A stretch of DNA of 15,441 nucleotides from Chloroflexota bacterium (GTDB lineage: Bacteria; Chloroflexota; Dehalococcoidia; SM23-28-2; RBG-16-64-32): contig JADFRV010000039.1 in NCBI GenBank assembly GCA_022561095.1, positions 1 to 15,441 of the forward strand. The letters run 5' to 3'. Position numbers and translations under genes: made by a program. How positions within the stretch are numbered: position 1 is the stretch's first letter; each line of letters begins with the position of its first letter. Under the pieces are notes generated by a model that was given only the letters and a program-made list of their open reading frames with translations, was not told where the DNA came from and did not search any database. This document shows, in pieces, positions 1 through 6,746 of this stretch.

Positions 1-301
1 GATAGCGCTCGCGGACCGGCGCTGATTCAGCGGCCTCCGCCATAGTGACGGTGGCGCCGATGCGCAGGCCATCCCTCTCACTGAAGTGGATGCCGCGGAG
101 CTCGGGGAGACGGCGAAGGCTCACGAGGTAGGAAGGGGTTGGTATCTTGCCGCCCTCCTTGACCTGCACAACCAGGTCGGTTCCACCGGCCAGGGCGCGA
201 CCTTCCTCTCCTCGCTCCTGGAGGAGGCTGAGAGCTTCCGGCAGGCTCTCTGGGGCGAAATACTCGAACGTCTTCAGGGGGCGCTCCTTCCGTAGTGCCA
301 T
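1..301 (-). CDS. FAD-binding subunit of a xanthine dehydrogenase/CO dehydrogenase-type molybdenum hydroxylase (5' part only)
   Basis: Only the first 100 codons are present; the gene runs off the left edge. The reverse-strand translation has the family's N-terminal pattern: an EYFAPESLPEALSLL segment (residues 13-27), then the FAD-pyrophosphate loop AGGTDL (38-43) and IGATVTMAEA (81-90). This is the PCMH-type FAD domain of CoxM/XdhB-like subunits, which passes electrons from the Fe-S subunit to an acceptor; partner subunits would lie outside the window. The ATG at 301 is the conventional start. The family usually begins close to residue 9 (LKTFEYFAP), and there a CTG codon at 277 has an AAGGAG motif (289-284) six bases upstream, so a CTG start is possible. 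The substrate (CO, xanthine, aldehyde or other) cannot be judged from this fragment. The family call is confident. Confidence 0.88.
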   Translation of the reverse strand, partial: MALRKERPLKTFEYFAPESLPEALSLLQERGEEGRALAGGTDLVVQVKEGGKIPTPSYLVSLRRLPELRGIHFSERDGLRIGATVTMAEAAESAPVRERY

Positions 302-328
302 TCTATAGCTTGAGGATTGCCTGGACAA
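300..328 (-). promoter_or_regulatory. possible promoter for the molybdenum-hydroxylase FAD subunit
   Basis: On the minus strand TTGTCC (328-323) and TAGAAT (305-300) are separated by 17 bases. The -10 overlaps the ATG at 301, so transcription from this site would begin inside the annotated reading frame near 293 and would favour the downstream CTG at 277. A shifted -10 (TATAGA, 307-302) is equally visible but leaves a 15-base spacer. This is a prediction from consensus only. Confidence 0.35.
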
Positions 329-369
329 CCGTTTACGTGAAGGTGAGGCCATCACGCCCTTGGAGCGGG

Positions 370-397
370 TATAATCGCTTCGAATCCGGTTAGGAGG
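370..397 (+). promoter_or_regulatory. -10 box and ribosome binding site of the muconolactone-isomerase-like gene
   Basis: A perfect TATAAT lies at 370-375, and AGGAGG at 392-397 sits seven bases before the ATG at 405. I see no good -35 hexamer at normal spacing. This gene has a conventional leader with a strong Shine-Dalgarno, unlike several other first genes in the window. Confidence 0.5.
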
Positions 398-404
398 CGA
401 TCCC

Positions 405-728
405 ATGCTGTTTTTCGTGAAGGCGAGCCTGCCCGACGTTCCTCCTGTCCCCCGCGAGCTGTGGCTGGGGATGGTTGTCTCCACCTGGGAAGTGATCAAG
501 CAACTCGAAAACGACGGCAAAGTCCTGGCCGGCGGAGCGCTGATCGGCCAGCGGTCTGGGCTCGTCATCGCCGATGTCGCCTCCAACGAGGAGCTGGCTG
601 AGATGCTGAACCGCCTGCCCCTGTCCGCTTACCTGGAGTGGGAGGTGCAGCCACTGGTCCCCGCCGGCCGCGCCCTGGAGGCGGCCAAGTGGACCCTCCA
701 GCACGGCGCCAGCCAGCCCCACGACTAG
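405..728 (+). CDS. muconolactone Delta-isomerase-like small protein
   Basis: A 107-residue protein beginning MLFFVKASLP and carrying an LPLSAYLEWEVQPLVP segment (about residues 71-86). Both resemble the start and the LPLFPYMDIEV-type segment of muconolactone isomerase (CatC), a small ferredoxin-like alpha/beta-barrel protein of about 95 residues that isomerises muconolactone in the beta-ketoadipate pathway. No other catechol-pathway gene is present, so the family name should not be read as that reaction; many members are uncharacterised oligomeric dimeric-barrel proteins. The start is fixed by AGGAGG seven bases upstream. Its stop overlaps the end of the convergent IscU-type gene by four bases. 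The fold is fairly sure; the substrate is unknown. Confidence 0.75.
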   Translation: MLFFVKASLPDVPPVPRELWLGMVVSTWEVIKQLENDGKVLAGGALIGQRSGLVIADVASNEELAEMLNRLPLSAYLEWEVQPLVPAGRALEAAKWTLQHGASQPHD

Positions 729-1102
729 TGGGCCGTGCGGCGCAGGTAATCGGCCGCGGCCGCACGTACGGTGTCCGCCGCCAGGACGGAGCAGTGCATC
801 TTGCCGGCGGGCAGGCCGCCAAGCGCCGCGGCGTAGTCCTCCTTGGTGAGCGCTTCCGCCTCCGCCAGCGTCTGACCGCGAATCATCTCCGTGCACACGC
901 TGCTAGTGGCGATCGCCGCCGGGCAGCCCGAGGTCTGGAAGCGCGCCTCTACGACGCGTCCGCCGTTGATACGGAGCGTGAGCCGCATCGTGTCGCCGCA
1001 GACGGGATTGGTCTGGTAGCCCACGGCGTCCGCCTCCGCGATCGCCCCTACGTTGCGGGGATTCTGGAAGTGGTCGCGTACCAGATCGGAGTAGCCGCTC
1101 AT
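725..1102 (-). CDS. IscU/SufU-type iron-sulfur cluster assembly scaffold
   Basis: Taken from the ATG at 1102 the protein has 125 residues, the usual IscU length, and starts MSGYSDLVRDHFQNPRNVG like its family. The three cluster-ligand cysteines are present: C35 in NPVCGD (with D37), C60 in TSGCPAAIATSS and C104 in KMHCSVLA. There is an extra C70. It should build [2Fe-2S] clusters in the cytosol from sulfur delivered by a cysteine desulfurase, which is not in this window. A GGGGAGG motif lies at 1120-1114, eleven bases upstream. An alternative ATG at 1156 would add 18 low-complexity residues and would be coupled to the upstream peroxiredoxin stop (TGA, one base, ATG); I prefer 1102 on family length but cannot exclude 1156. 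It is the last gene of the MidA-peroxiredoxin-scaffold unit. Confidence 0.93.
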   Translation of the reverse strand: MSGYSDLVRDHFQNPRNVGAIAEADAVGYQTNPVCGDTMRLTLRINGGRVVEARFQTSGCPAAIATSSVCTEMIRGQTLAEAEALTKEDYAAALGGLPAGKMHCSVLAADTVRAAAADYLRRTAH

Positions 1103-1157
1103 GCCCGCGTCGGCCTCCCCGCCTGCCCGACGGCTCCTTTCTCCACCTTCGCTCATG

Positions 1158-1622
1158 TCAGACTTCGAACCCGAGCGCCGCGAAGATCTCCTCGTACTGG
1201 TCGGGGTTGCCCGGCTGGAACCACGGCACTATGTGCAGAACCTTCCCACCCTTATCGATGACGAAGATGGCCCGCCGCGATCGCTTGCCGGCGTCATCCA
1301 GGACGCCGTAGGCCCGGGCCGCTTCCAGCCCCTCATCGCTCACCAGCGGGAATGGCACGCCGCCCAGCTTCGCCTCGAAGTCCATGTGTGAGTCCAGGCC
1401 GTCTGTGCTCACCGCTACGATCTCCGCCCGTAGCTGCTGCACCAGATCGTAGTCCTCCTTGAACACTGACACCTCGCTGGAGCATAAGGGCGTGTTGTCC
1501 TCCTGGTAAAAGGCGAGTATCACCTTCTTTGTGGCGGTGAGGTCGCTCAACCGAAACACACCCTGAGTGCTGGGCAACTCGAAGTCCGGCACCACGCTTC
1601 CCACTTCAGGCATCTCAGGCAT
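1158..1622 (-). CDS. Bcp/AhpC-TSA family peroxiredoxin, apparently one-Cys
   Basis: A 154-residue thioredoxin-fold protein. The active-site region reads AFYQEDNTPLCSSEVSVF (37-54), matching the Bcp pattern FYPKDDTPGCT; C47 is the peroxidatic cysteine and T44 its usual partner. Bcp enzymes often have a resolving cysteine about five residues after the first, but here C47 is the only cysteine in the whole protein, so an external thiol must reduce the sulfenic acid. The protein would reduce peroxides in the cytosol and might protect the Fe-S scaffold encoded immediately downstream. The gene starts with an 8-nt overlap (ATGCCTGA) with the end of the upstream methyltransferase, pointing to translational coupling. 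Confidence 0.92.
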   Translation of the reverse strand: MPEMPEVGSVVPDFELPSTQGVFRLSDLTATKKVILAFYQEDNTPLCSSEVSVFKEDYDLVQQLRAEIVAVSTDGLDSHMDFEAKLGGVPFPLVSDEGLEAARAYGVLDDAGKRSRRAIFVIDKGGKVLHIVPWFQPGNPDQYEEIFAALGFEV

Positions 1623-2763
1623 TCCGCGGTCCCTCCAGGCCCGTCAGGTGCGGCGCCTTAACCGCCTTCACCTGGTGCAGCACTCGAATGCGGCCCAGCG
1701 CCGCCGGGTCCAGTAGCTCCGATACGGTACGCCTGCGGGCGTAGTACTCCTCCAGATTGACGTAGCCCTCTGTCGGCGGCGCCAGCGCCTCCGCGATCCC
1801 CAGATTGGTCAGGAATTCGCTCTGAGATACGAGGCCTAGCGTCTGCAGCCCGGCCTCCTCGCCCGCCCGCCGAAGGGTTGTGAAGTCCACGTGGCTGGTG
1901 ATGTCCTGACGGCCCAGGCGGGCGTAAGGGTCGGCACTGGGGTTGTGGCGGTAGAAGCAGAGCAGCGTTCCATCCGCGCGCCAAGGGGCGTAGAGCTCCT
2001 CGGCCTCGTAGCCGTAATCGAGGGTGAGCACGAACCCCCTCCGCAAGGAGCGGCCGGCGTTGCGCATCCATTCCGGCGCCTCCAAGTTCACCTCCGCCCG
2101 GCAGCCCTCGCCCGGCCTGAGGCCGAGCCGCCCGAAGTACCGCTCGATCTCCGGCGTCGAGGGCGGGTGTAGCTCATCGACGAAGCGAGAGCCGTCCCAG
2201 TCCACAAACACCTCCGTCAGCTCGCCGCCGCGGACACACACTGCGTGGACGGGGAAGGAATCAAGCAGCTCGTTGCTGAGGAGGCAGCCCTCGATGCCGT
2301 CCGGCAGTTCCGCCGACCAGCGCACGTCGCACCCTTCTTCGGCCAGAACGTCGCGCTGGCGCTCCATTAGCGGCTCGCTCACCTCCACGATGGCGTAGGC
2401 GAGGGCGCTATGGAAGTCGGGCGCGTGGTCGCGGGACCAGCGCAGGATGTCGCGACAGAGGAGGCCCGTCCCCGCGCCGGCCTCCACGATGTCGAAACGG
2501 AGCGGCCGCCCCATAGCCAGCCACATCTCATGTAGCTGCCGCGCCAGTATCACGCCGAAGGCGGCGCTGACCTCTGGGCTGGTCAGGTAATCGCCTTCGC
2601 GGCCCATCTTCTCCCGTCGCGAGCGATAGTAGCCGTGCTGCGGGTGGTAGAGGGCAGCATCCATGAAGTCGCGAAACGGTATCGGTCCCTGCGACTTGAT
2701 ACGAGCGACGATAGCCTTCTTCAGAGCCGCATTCTCGGTGGCGGTTTCGAATTCGGTCCTCAC
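1615..2763 (-). CDS. SAM-dependent methyltransferase, MidA/NDUFAF7 (DUF185) family
   Basis: A 382-residue protein with the DUF185 landmarks in order: GPIPFRDFMDAALYHPQHGYY (26-46), GDYLTSPEVSAAFG (57-70), the SAM-binding loop DIVEAGAGTG (91-100) and a SNELLDSFPVH segment (about 163-173). The length is typical. In eukaryotes the family member NDUFAF7/MidA dimethylates an arginine of a complex I subunit during assembly; bacterial members are mostly uncharacterised. The start is GTG at 2763, with a weak AGGATAGG just upstream that doubles as a possible -10 box. It is the first gene of a unit with the peroxiredoxin (8-nt overlap) and IscU scaffold, and is divergent from marR. Family assignment is strong; the bacterial substrate is unknown. 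Confidence 0.92.
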   Translation of the reverse strand: MRTEFETATENAALKKAIVARIKSQGPIPFRDFMDAALYHPQHGYYRSRREKMGREGDYLTSPEVSAAFGVILARQLHEMWLAMGRPLRFDIVEAGAGTGLLCRDILRWSRDHAPDFHSALAYAIVEVSEPLMERQRDVLAEEGCDVRWSAELPDGIEGCLLSNELLDSFPVHAVCVRGGELTEVFVDWDGSRFVDELHPPSTPEIERYFGRLGLRPGEGCRAEVNLEAPEWMRNAGRSLRRGFVLTLDYGYEAEELYAPWRADGTLLCFYRHNPSADPYARLGRQDITSHVDFTTLRRAGEEAGLQTLGLVSQSEFLTNLGIAEALAPPTEGYVNLEEYYARRRTVSELLDPAALGRIRVLHQVKAVKAPHLTGLEGPRNA

Positions 2764-2769
2764 GCGCCT

Positions 2770-2799
2770 ATCCTACCAGCCAGACGCAGGGGCTTCCAA
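2770..2799 (-). promoter_or_regulatory. possible promoter of the MidA-peroxiredoxin-IscU unit
   Basis: On the minus strand TTGGAA (2799-2794), an 18-base spacer and TAGGAT (2775-2770) precede the GTG start at 2763 by six bases. Transcription would begin at or next to the start codon, giving a leaderless message. Each hexamer matches consensus at four of six positions, so confidence is modest. Confidence 0.35.
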
Positions 2800-2831
2800 T
2801 GGGGGGCGATTCCTTAGTCGGGAGAGAACTG

Positions 2832-2871
2832 TTGACGTTAATCGAATATTTGCTTAGCATACAAACAATAT
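2832..2871 (+). promoter_or_regulatory. marR-exporter promoter with overlapping dyad operator
   Basis: TTGACG (2832-2837), a 17-base spacer and TAGCAT (2855-2860) form a good promoter nine bases before the ATG at 2870. No Shine-Dalgarno is present, so the mRNA is probably leaderless. The -10 lies inside an imperfect dyad TTG-N9-CAA (2850-2864), nested in outer arms ATATT (2846-2850) and AATAT (2867-2871). The segment is far more A/T-rich than its surroundings. The simplest reading is autorepression by the MarR protein, as in other marR-exporter pairs. Confidence 0.6.
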
Positions 2872-3340
2872 GGCGTCAGAGCGAGACCCGTTACGAGAGC
2901 AAGCGTTTATCCTGTTCGCGCGCGCTACCACCCGCTTCGATCCCGGCCGCTTGGAGGCCTGGGTAGAGCTGGGACTGACGATGACGCAGCTCCGTGTCCT
3001 CTTCCTGCTACGCGCTGAGGGCGGCTCTTCCGCTGGCGCAATGGCCGAGGCTCTCAAAGTGACGCCTTCTACCCTGACCCGCATCGTTGACCGGCTGGTT
3101 CGACAAGGGCTAACCCGACGCGAGATGGATGACGGCGACCGGCGCCTCGTCAGGCACTACTTGAGCGTCAGAGGGGCCAGCACTGTGGAGGAGCTGGAGC
3201 GCAGAGGCCGCGCCCGCATGAACGAGGTTATGGATCGTCTGTCCGCTCCCCAGCTTGAGCGGCTGGTCTCGGCTTTGGAGGACCTCACCGCCGCCCTGGA
3301 CGCCCAGGAGGCGGACGAGTTCTCCCGGGTGCAGGCGTAG
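2870..3340 (+). CDS. MarR-family transcriptional regulator
   Basis: A 156-residue protein of MarR length and layout: an N-terminal dimerisation helix, a winged helix-turn-helix at about 38-100 (LTMTQLRVLFLL; recognition helix near VTPSTLTRIVDRL, 64-76; wing tip DDGDRRLV, 87-94), then a C-terminal dimerisation helix. MarR proteins bind palindromic operators as dimers and release DNA on binding phenolic or other hydrophobic ligands or on oxidation; no cysteine is present, so a thiol switch is excluded. The gene ends two bases before the DHA2 exporter, its likely target. The ATG at 2870 follows the promoter by nine bases without a ribosome binding site. The ligand cannot be inferred. Confidence 0.93.
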   Translation: MASERDPLREQAFILFARATTRFDPGRLEAWVELGLTMTQLRVLFLLRAEGGSSAGAMAEALKVTPSTLTRIVDRLVRQGLTRREMDDGDRRLVRHYLSVRGASTVEELERRGRARMNEVMDRLSAPQLERLVSALEDLTAALDAQEADEFSRVQA

Positions 3341-3342
3341 CC

Positions 3343-5127
3343 GTGGCGGCAGACGTTCCGCCGGGCGTCCAGTCCTTCTCCCAGTTGAGCACCCGTACCA
3401 GGGTGGTGGTGATGGCCGGTACCCTTCTCGGCCTGTTCACCGCCGCCATGGACCAGACGATTGTGAGCACCTCCCTGCCGCGCATCGTGGCCAGCCTGGG
3501 TGGCCTGGGGCTATTCCCCTGGGTGTTCACCTCCTTCATGATTACCTCCACCACCGCCGTCCCCATCGTAGGCAAGCTGACCGACATGTATGGGCGCAAG
3601 CCTTTCTATATCGCGGGCGTGGCAATCCTTCTACTGGGCTCTGTGCTGTCCGGCTCCTCTCAGAGCATGGAGCAGCTCATCGCCTTCCGGGCCGTGCAGG
3701 GGCTGGGCGCCGGCATGATCTTCGGCATCGCCTTTGCCGTCGTTGGCGATGTGTTTCCGCCCGCCGAGCGCGGCAAGTGGTCCGGACTTTTAGGGGGTGT
3801 CTTCGCCTCAGCCAGTGTCCTCGGCCCGCTGATCGGCGGCACCCTAACCGATCACGTCCACTGGCGCTGGGTGTTCTACATCAACCTGCCCCTGGGCTTC
3901 GTCGCCCTGACGGTGCTCTTCTTCGGTATGCCGGCCCTGCGGCCGCTGACGCGACCTAAGCTGGACTACATAGGAGCAGCTCTTCTGATGGCCACAGTGG
4001 TTCCGGCGCTGCTGGCCTTCTCCTGGGCCGGCAGCCGGTACGACTGGACCTCGACCGAGATCATCGGCATGTTTACATGGTCGGCGGTGGCCCTGGCCAT
4101 GTTCACTTACGTTGAGCTGCATACCGAGGAGCCGCTTCTCCCTATGGGGTTGTTCCGCAACCGAATCTTCGCCGTGTCCGCGGTGGTCACTTTCCTCATG
4201 GGCATCGCCATGTTCGGCGCGCTGTCTTACATCCCCTTGTTCGTACAGGGCGTCATCGGCGCTTCGGCCACCAACTCGGGCCTGGTTATCATGCCGATGA
4301 TGATCGCCATGGCGATATCCAGCGCTATCACCGGCCAGATCATGTCTCGGCTGGGGCGTTACCGAGTATTGGGGGTGATCGGGCTGGCTATCATGGCGGC
4401 GGGCATGTACCTGCTCGCGCAGATGGACGTCAACGCGACGAACTTCATAGCCAGGCGAAACATGGTGGTGATGGGCATCGGCCTGGGGATGTCCCTGCCG
4501 CTGTTCATGCTCGCGGTTCAGAATGCGGTGCCGCATAGAGTGATGGGCATCGCCACATCGACGATGCAGTTCCTGCGCTCCGTGGGCGGGACGATGGGTG
4601 TAGCGATCATGGGCTCCCTTATCAATAGCACTCTGTCTAGCGAGCTGGCGGCCAACACGCCGCGCCAAGTCACCGAGAACGCGCCTCCGGCGTTGCTGGC
4701 ACGGATACGAAACCCGCAGTTCCTGCTGAGCCCGGAGCAGTTGAGCGCGGTCCGCGGCGCCTTCGAGCAGTTGGGCCCGCAGGGCACTCAGCTGTTCGAG
4801 GCCTCTATCGTCGCTGTAAGGACGTCACTGGCCACGGCGATAGGCGACGCCTTCTGGGTGGCGGTGTTCGTGATGGCGGCGTCCGTGCTGGTGGGGGCGT
4901 TCCTCAAGGAGGTGCCGCTGCGCGGCGCGCATGACCTGGAGAGCGAGACGTTGCCTGCGACGCCTCCATCGCCGACCCCGGCGACTCCCGCTATGGCTAT
5001 CGCTCCCGCAGCCGGAGGCGGCGACGGCCCCAGCGGGCGCCGGCCATTAGCCTTCGCCGCTTTCGGCGCCGGTCTCGCCTTCGTCCTGGGGCGGCTGGCC
5101 TTCCTTATCAGACGCAACGGCGGCTAG
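3343..5127 (+). CDS. DHA2-family (EmrB/QacA-like) 14-TM multidrug efflux MFS transporter
   Basis: A 594-residue membrane protein. Family motifs are visible: AAMDQTIVSTSLPRI in the first helix (34-48, acidic D37), MFS motif A GKLTDMYGRKPF (77-88), and motif C followed by the DHA2 hallmark, SVLGPLIGG to WRWVFYINLPLG (158-185). It should exchange protons for hydrophobic drugs across the inner membrane. The GTG at 3343, two bases after the marR stop, gives a co-transcribed pair; a later ATG at 3412 would cut into the first helix region. Oddly, after the last usual helix there is a Pro/Ala/Gly-rich linker (about 530-565) and one further hydrophobic stretch (568-588) ending in RRNGG, making the C-terminus longer than usual. 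The substrate is unknown. Confidence 0.93.
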   Translation: MAADVPPGVQSFSQLSTRTRVVVMAGTLLGLFTAAMDQTIVSTSLPRIVASLGGLGLFPWVFTSFMITSTTAVPIVGKLTDMYGRKPFYIAGVAILLLGSVLSGSSQSMEQLIAFRAVQGLGAGMIFGIAFAVVGDVFPPAERGKWSGLLGGVFASASVLGPLIGGTLTDHVHWRWVFYINLPLGFVALTVLFFGMPALRPLTRPKLDYIGAALLMATVVPALLAFSWAGSRYDWTSTEIIGMFTWSAVALAMFTYVELHTEEPLLPMGLFRNRIFAVSAVVTFLMGIAMFGALSYIPLFVQGVIGASATNSGLVIMPMMIAMAISSAITGQIMSRLGRYRVLGVIGLAIMAAGMYLLAQMDVNATNFIARRNMVVMGIGLGMSLPLFMLAVQNAVPHRVMGIATSTMQFLRSVGGTMGVAIMGSLINSTLSSELAANTPRQVTENAPPALLARIRNPQFLLSPEQLSAVRGAFEQLGPQGTQLFEASIVAVRTSLATAIGDAFWVAVFVMAASVLVGAFLKEVPLRGAHDLESETLPATPPSPTPATPAMAIAPAAGGGDGPSGRRPLAFAAFGAGLAFVLGRLAFLIRRNGG

Positions 5128-5137
5128 CTCTCCCCGC

Positions 5138-5167
5138 TTGTCCGCCTCCGGCGCCAGCGCCTATAGT
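5138..5167 (+). promoter_or_regulatory. probable tupABC promoter
   Basis: TTGTCC (5138-5143), an 18-base spacer and TATAGT (5162-5167) lie in the 51-base gap after the exporter gene. The ATG of tupA follows the -10 by eleven bases with no Shine-Dalgarno, so the transcript would have only about 4-6 leader bases. No room exists for a Mo/W riboswitch, so any metal control would need a protein operator here. Confidence 0.45.
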
Positions 5168-5178
5168 GTTCATCACCG

Positions 5179-6036
5179 ATGCTTTCTCGAAGTCGATCTG
5201 CGGCGCTGGTGCTAGTGGTGGTCCTCGTTGGCCTATCGATGTCGTCCTGCGGCGGTGACGATCTCGTCATCGGTGTATCGACCAGTCTGCGGGACACAGG
5301 CCTCCTAGACGAGCTCGTTGATGAGTTCAAGCGACAGCGTCCGGGTCCAGCCGCAACGGTCAAGCCGGTAGCGACCGGCTCGGGCCAGCTCATTGAGCTC
5401 GCCCGCCGTGGTGAGATTGACATCCTCATAACTCACTTTCCTGAGGCTGAGGCGGAGCTCATTGCCGATGGCGACGGCATAGACCGACGAAGGCTCATGC
5501 ACAACTTCTTCGTCCTCGTTGGGCCGCCCGACGATCCTGTCGGAGTGCGTGCCGCGGCCTCACTGCCGGCGGCGCTCAGGCTCATCGCGGGCGCCGAGGC
5601 GACGTTCGTCAGCCGCGGCGATAACTCCGGCACCCACTTCCGCGAGCTGGCGCTGTGGAGGCAGGCTGGGATCGACCCGGTGGGCGAGTCCTGGTATCAG
5701 GAGTCCGGCGCCGGTCAGGGTCAGAGCCTTCTCGTCGCCTCTGATAAGGGCGCCTACACAGTGGTGGACAGCGGCACCTTCGTTGTATTCGAGGAGCGAC
5801 TGGAGCTGGAGCCCTACGTCTCCGATGAGGAGCCGAACCAGTACAGCATCATCCGCGTGAATCCTGATAGGCACGACGTGAACGGAGCGGCGGCGCTGGC
5901 GTTCGCGGAGTTCCTGACCTCTCCAGCCGCGCAGCGGATCATCGCGGAGTTCGGCCGGGAGGAGTACGGCGAGCCGCTGTTCGTGCCCGCCGGTCCCGTC
6001 AGCGATATGACGTCAGTCCCCGTTTCGATCCCGTAA
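5179..6036 (+). CDS. tupA: tungstate ABC transporter substrate-binding lipoprotein TupA
   Basis: A 285-residue extracytoplasmic protein. It begins with a lipoprotein signal (RSR, then a hydrophobic run 8-20 and a lipobox ending MSSC, C24 being the lipidated residue). The mature part follows TupA closely: STSLRDTGLLDELVDEF (33-49), then TGSGQLIELARRGEIDILITHFPEAE, a FFVLVGPPDDPVG segment, FVSRGDNSGTH (the oxyanion-contacting loop in TupA structures), and a C-terminal hinge with GAYTVVDSGTF. It is distinct from ModA, which lacks the SRGDxSGTH loop. It should capture tungstate with high affinity for the TupB/TupC importer. It is the first gene of the operon, probably translated from a nearly leaderless message. 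Molybdate cannot be excluded as a second ligand. Confidence 0.92.
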   Translation: MLSRSRSAALVLVVVLVGLSMSSCGGDDLVIGVSTSLRDTGLLDELVDEFKRQRPGPAATVKPVATGSGQLIELARRGEIDILITHFPEAEAELIADGDGIDRRRLMHNFFVLVGPPDDPVGVRAAASLPAALRLIAGAEATFVSRGDNSGTHFRELALWRQAGIDPVGESWYQESGAGQGQSLLVASDKGAYTVVDSGTFVVFEERLELEPYVSDEEPNQYSIIRVNPDRHDVNGAAALAFAEFLTSPAAQRIIAEFGREEYGEPLFVPAGPVSDMTSVPVSIP

Positions 6037-6047
6037 GGAGGCTTGCC

Positions 6048-6746
6048 GTGGAGCTCATTTGGGACGGTATCACTGAGGCGCTACGTCTCATATTCAGCGG
6101 CGACGCGGAAGTATACGAGATCATGGTACTCTCTTTGGCCGTCTCGGCCGCCGCTACCGGCATCGCCCTCGTCATCGGTCTCAGCATCGCCTCCTTCCTC
6201 GCCTTCCGCGCCCCGCCCGGACGAACGCTGGCCTTGAGCTTTCTCAACTCCGGGATGGCCTTGCCGCCTGTGGTGGTCGGTCTGGTGGTGGCGCTGATGC
6301 TCTGGCGGACGGGCCCGCTTGGCCAGCTTCACCTGCTGTACACGCCGGCCGCCATCGTCATCGCCCAGGCGGTCATAGCCACGCCGATAGTAACCGCCCT
6401 GAGCGTGGTTGCGCTCCAGACGCTTCACCCTAAGCTGCGTCTCCAGGTGCTCGCCTTGGGCGCTTCGCGCTGGCAGGCGGCCTGGCTCCTGTTTCGGGAG
6501 GCGCGGTTGCCGTTGCTGGCGGCGGTCATGGCCGGCTTCGGCGCCGCCATCTCGGAGGTTGGCGCGTCCATCATGGTGGGCGGCAACATCAAGGGATCGA
6601 CCCGGACGCTCACCACGGCCACGGTGCTAGAGACCTCTCAGGGGGACTTCGAGACCGCCATCGCCCTCTCCTTCATACTCCTGGCCCTGGTGTATGCGGT
6701 GACGCTGACTTTCACCATCATCCAGCAGAGGAGGCGGGCCTCGTGA
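6048..6746 (+). CDS. tupB: tungstate ABC transporter permease TupB
   Basis: A 232-residue integral membrane protein with about five hydrophobic helices and the cytoplasmic EAA coupling loop: ALGASRWQAAWLLFREARLP, followed by the AAISEVGASIMVGGNIKG segment characteristic of Tup/PstC-like permeases. It forms the homodimeric channel through which tungstate released by TupA enters the cell. The start is GTG at 6048, supported by AAGGAGG (6035-6041, overlapping the tupA stop TAA) at normal spacing, and the gene follows tupA by eleven bases. Its stop overlaps the tupC start by four bases (GTGA), so the two are coupled. Confidence 0.93.
   Translation: MELIWDGITEALRLIFSGDAEVYEIMVLSLAVSAAATGIALVIGLSIASFLAFRAPPGRTLALSFLNSGMALPPVVVGLVVALMLWRTGPLGQLHLLYTPAAIVIAQAVIATPIVTALSVVALQTLHPKLRLQVLALGASRWQAAWLLFREARLPLLAAVMAGFGAAISEVGASIMVGGNIKGSTRTLTTATVLETSQGDFETAIALSFILLALVYAVTLTFTIIQQRRRAS

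Noticed and set aside
86..295. A 69-codon plus-strand frame at the left edge
   Set aside because: Antisense to the FAD-binding subunit, whose AGGTDL motif is unmistakable on the minus strand.
3844..4668. A 274-codon open frame antisense to the MFS exporter
   Set aside because: High-GC shadow frame; translation is low-complexity His/Arg/Asp-rich with no family motif, while the plus strand carries clear MFS motifs.
5128..5178. Moco/Wco riboswitch before tupA
   Set aside because: The 51-base gap is too short and the predicted transcript start leaves almost no leader.
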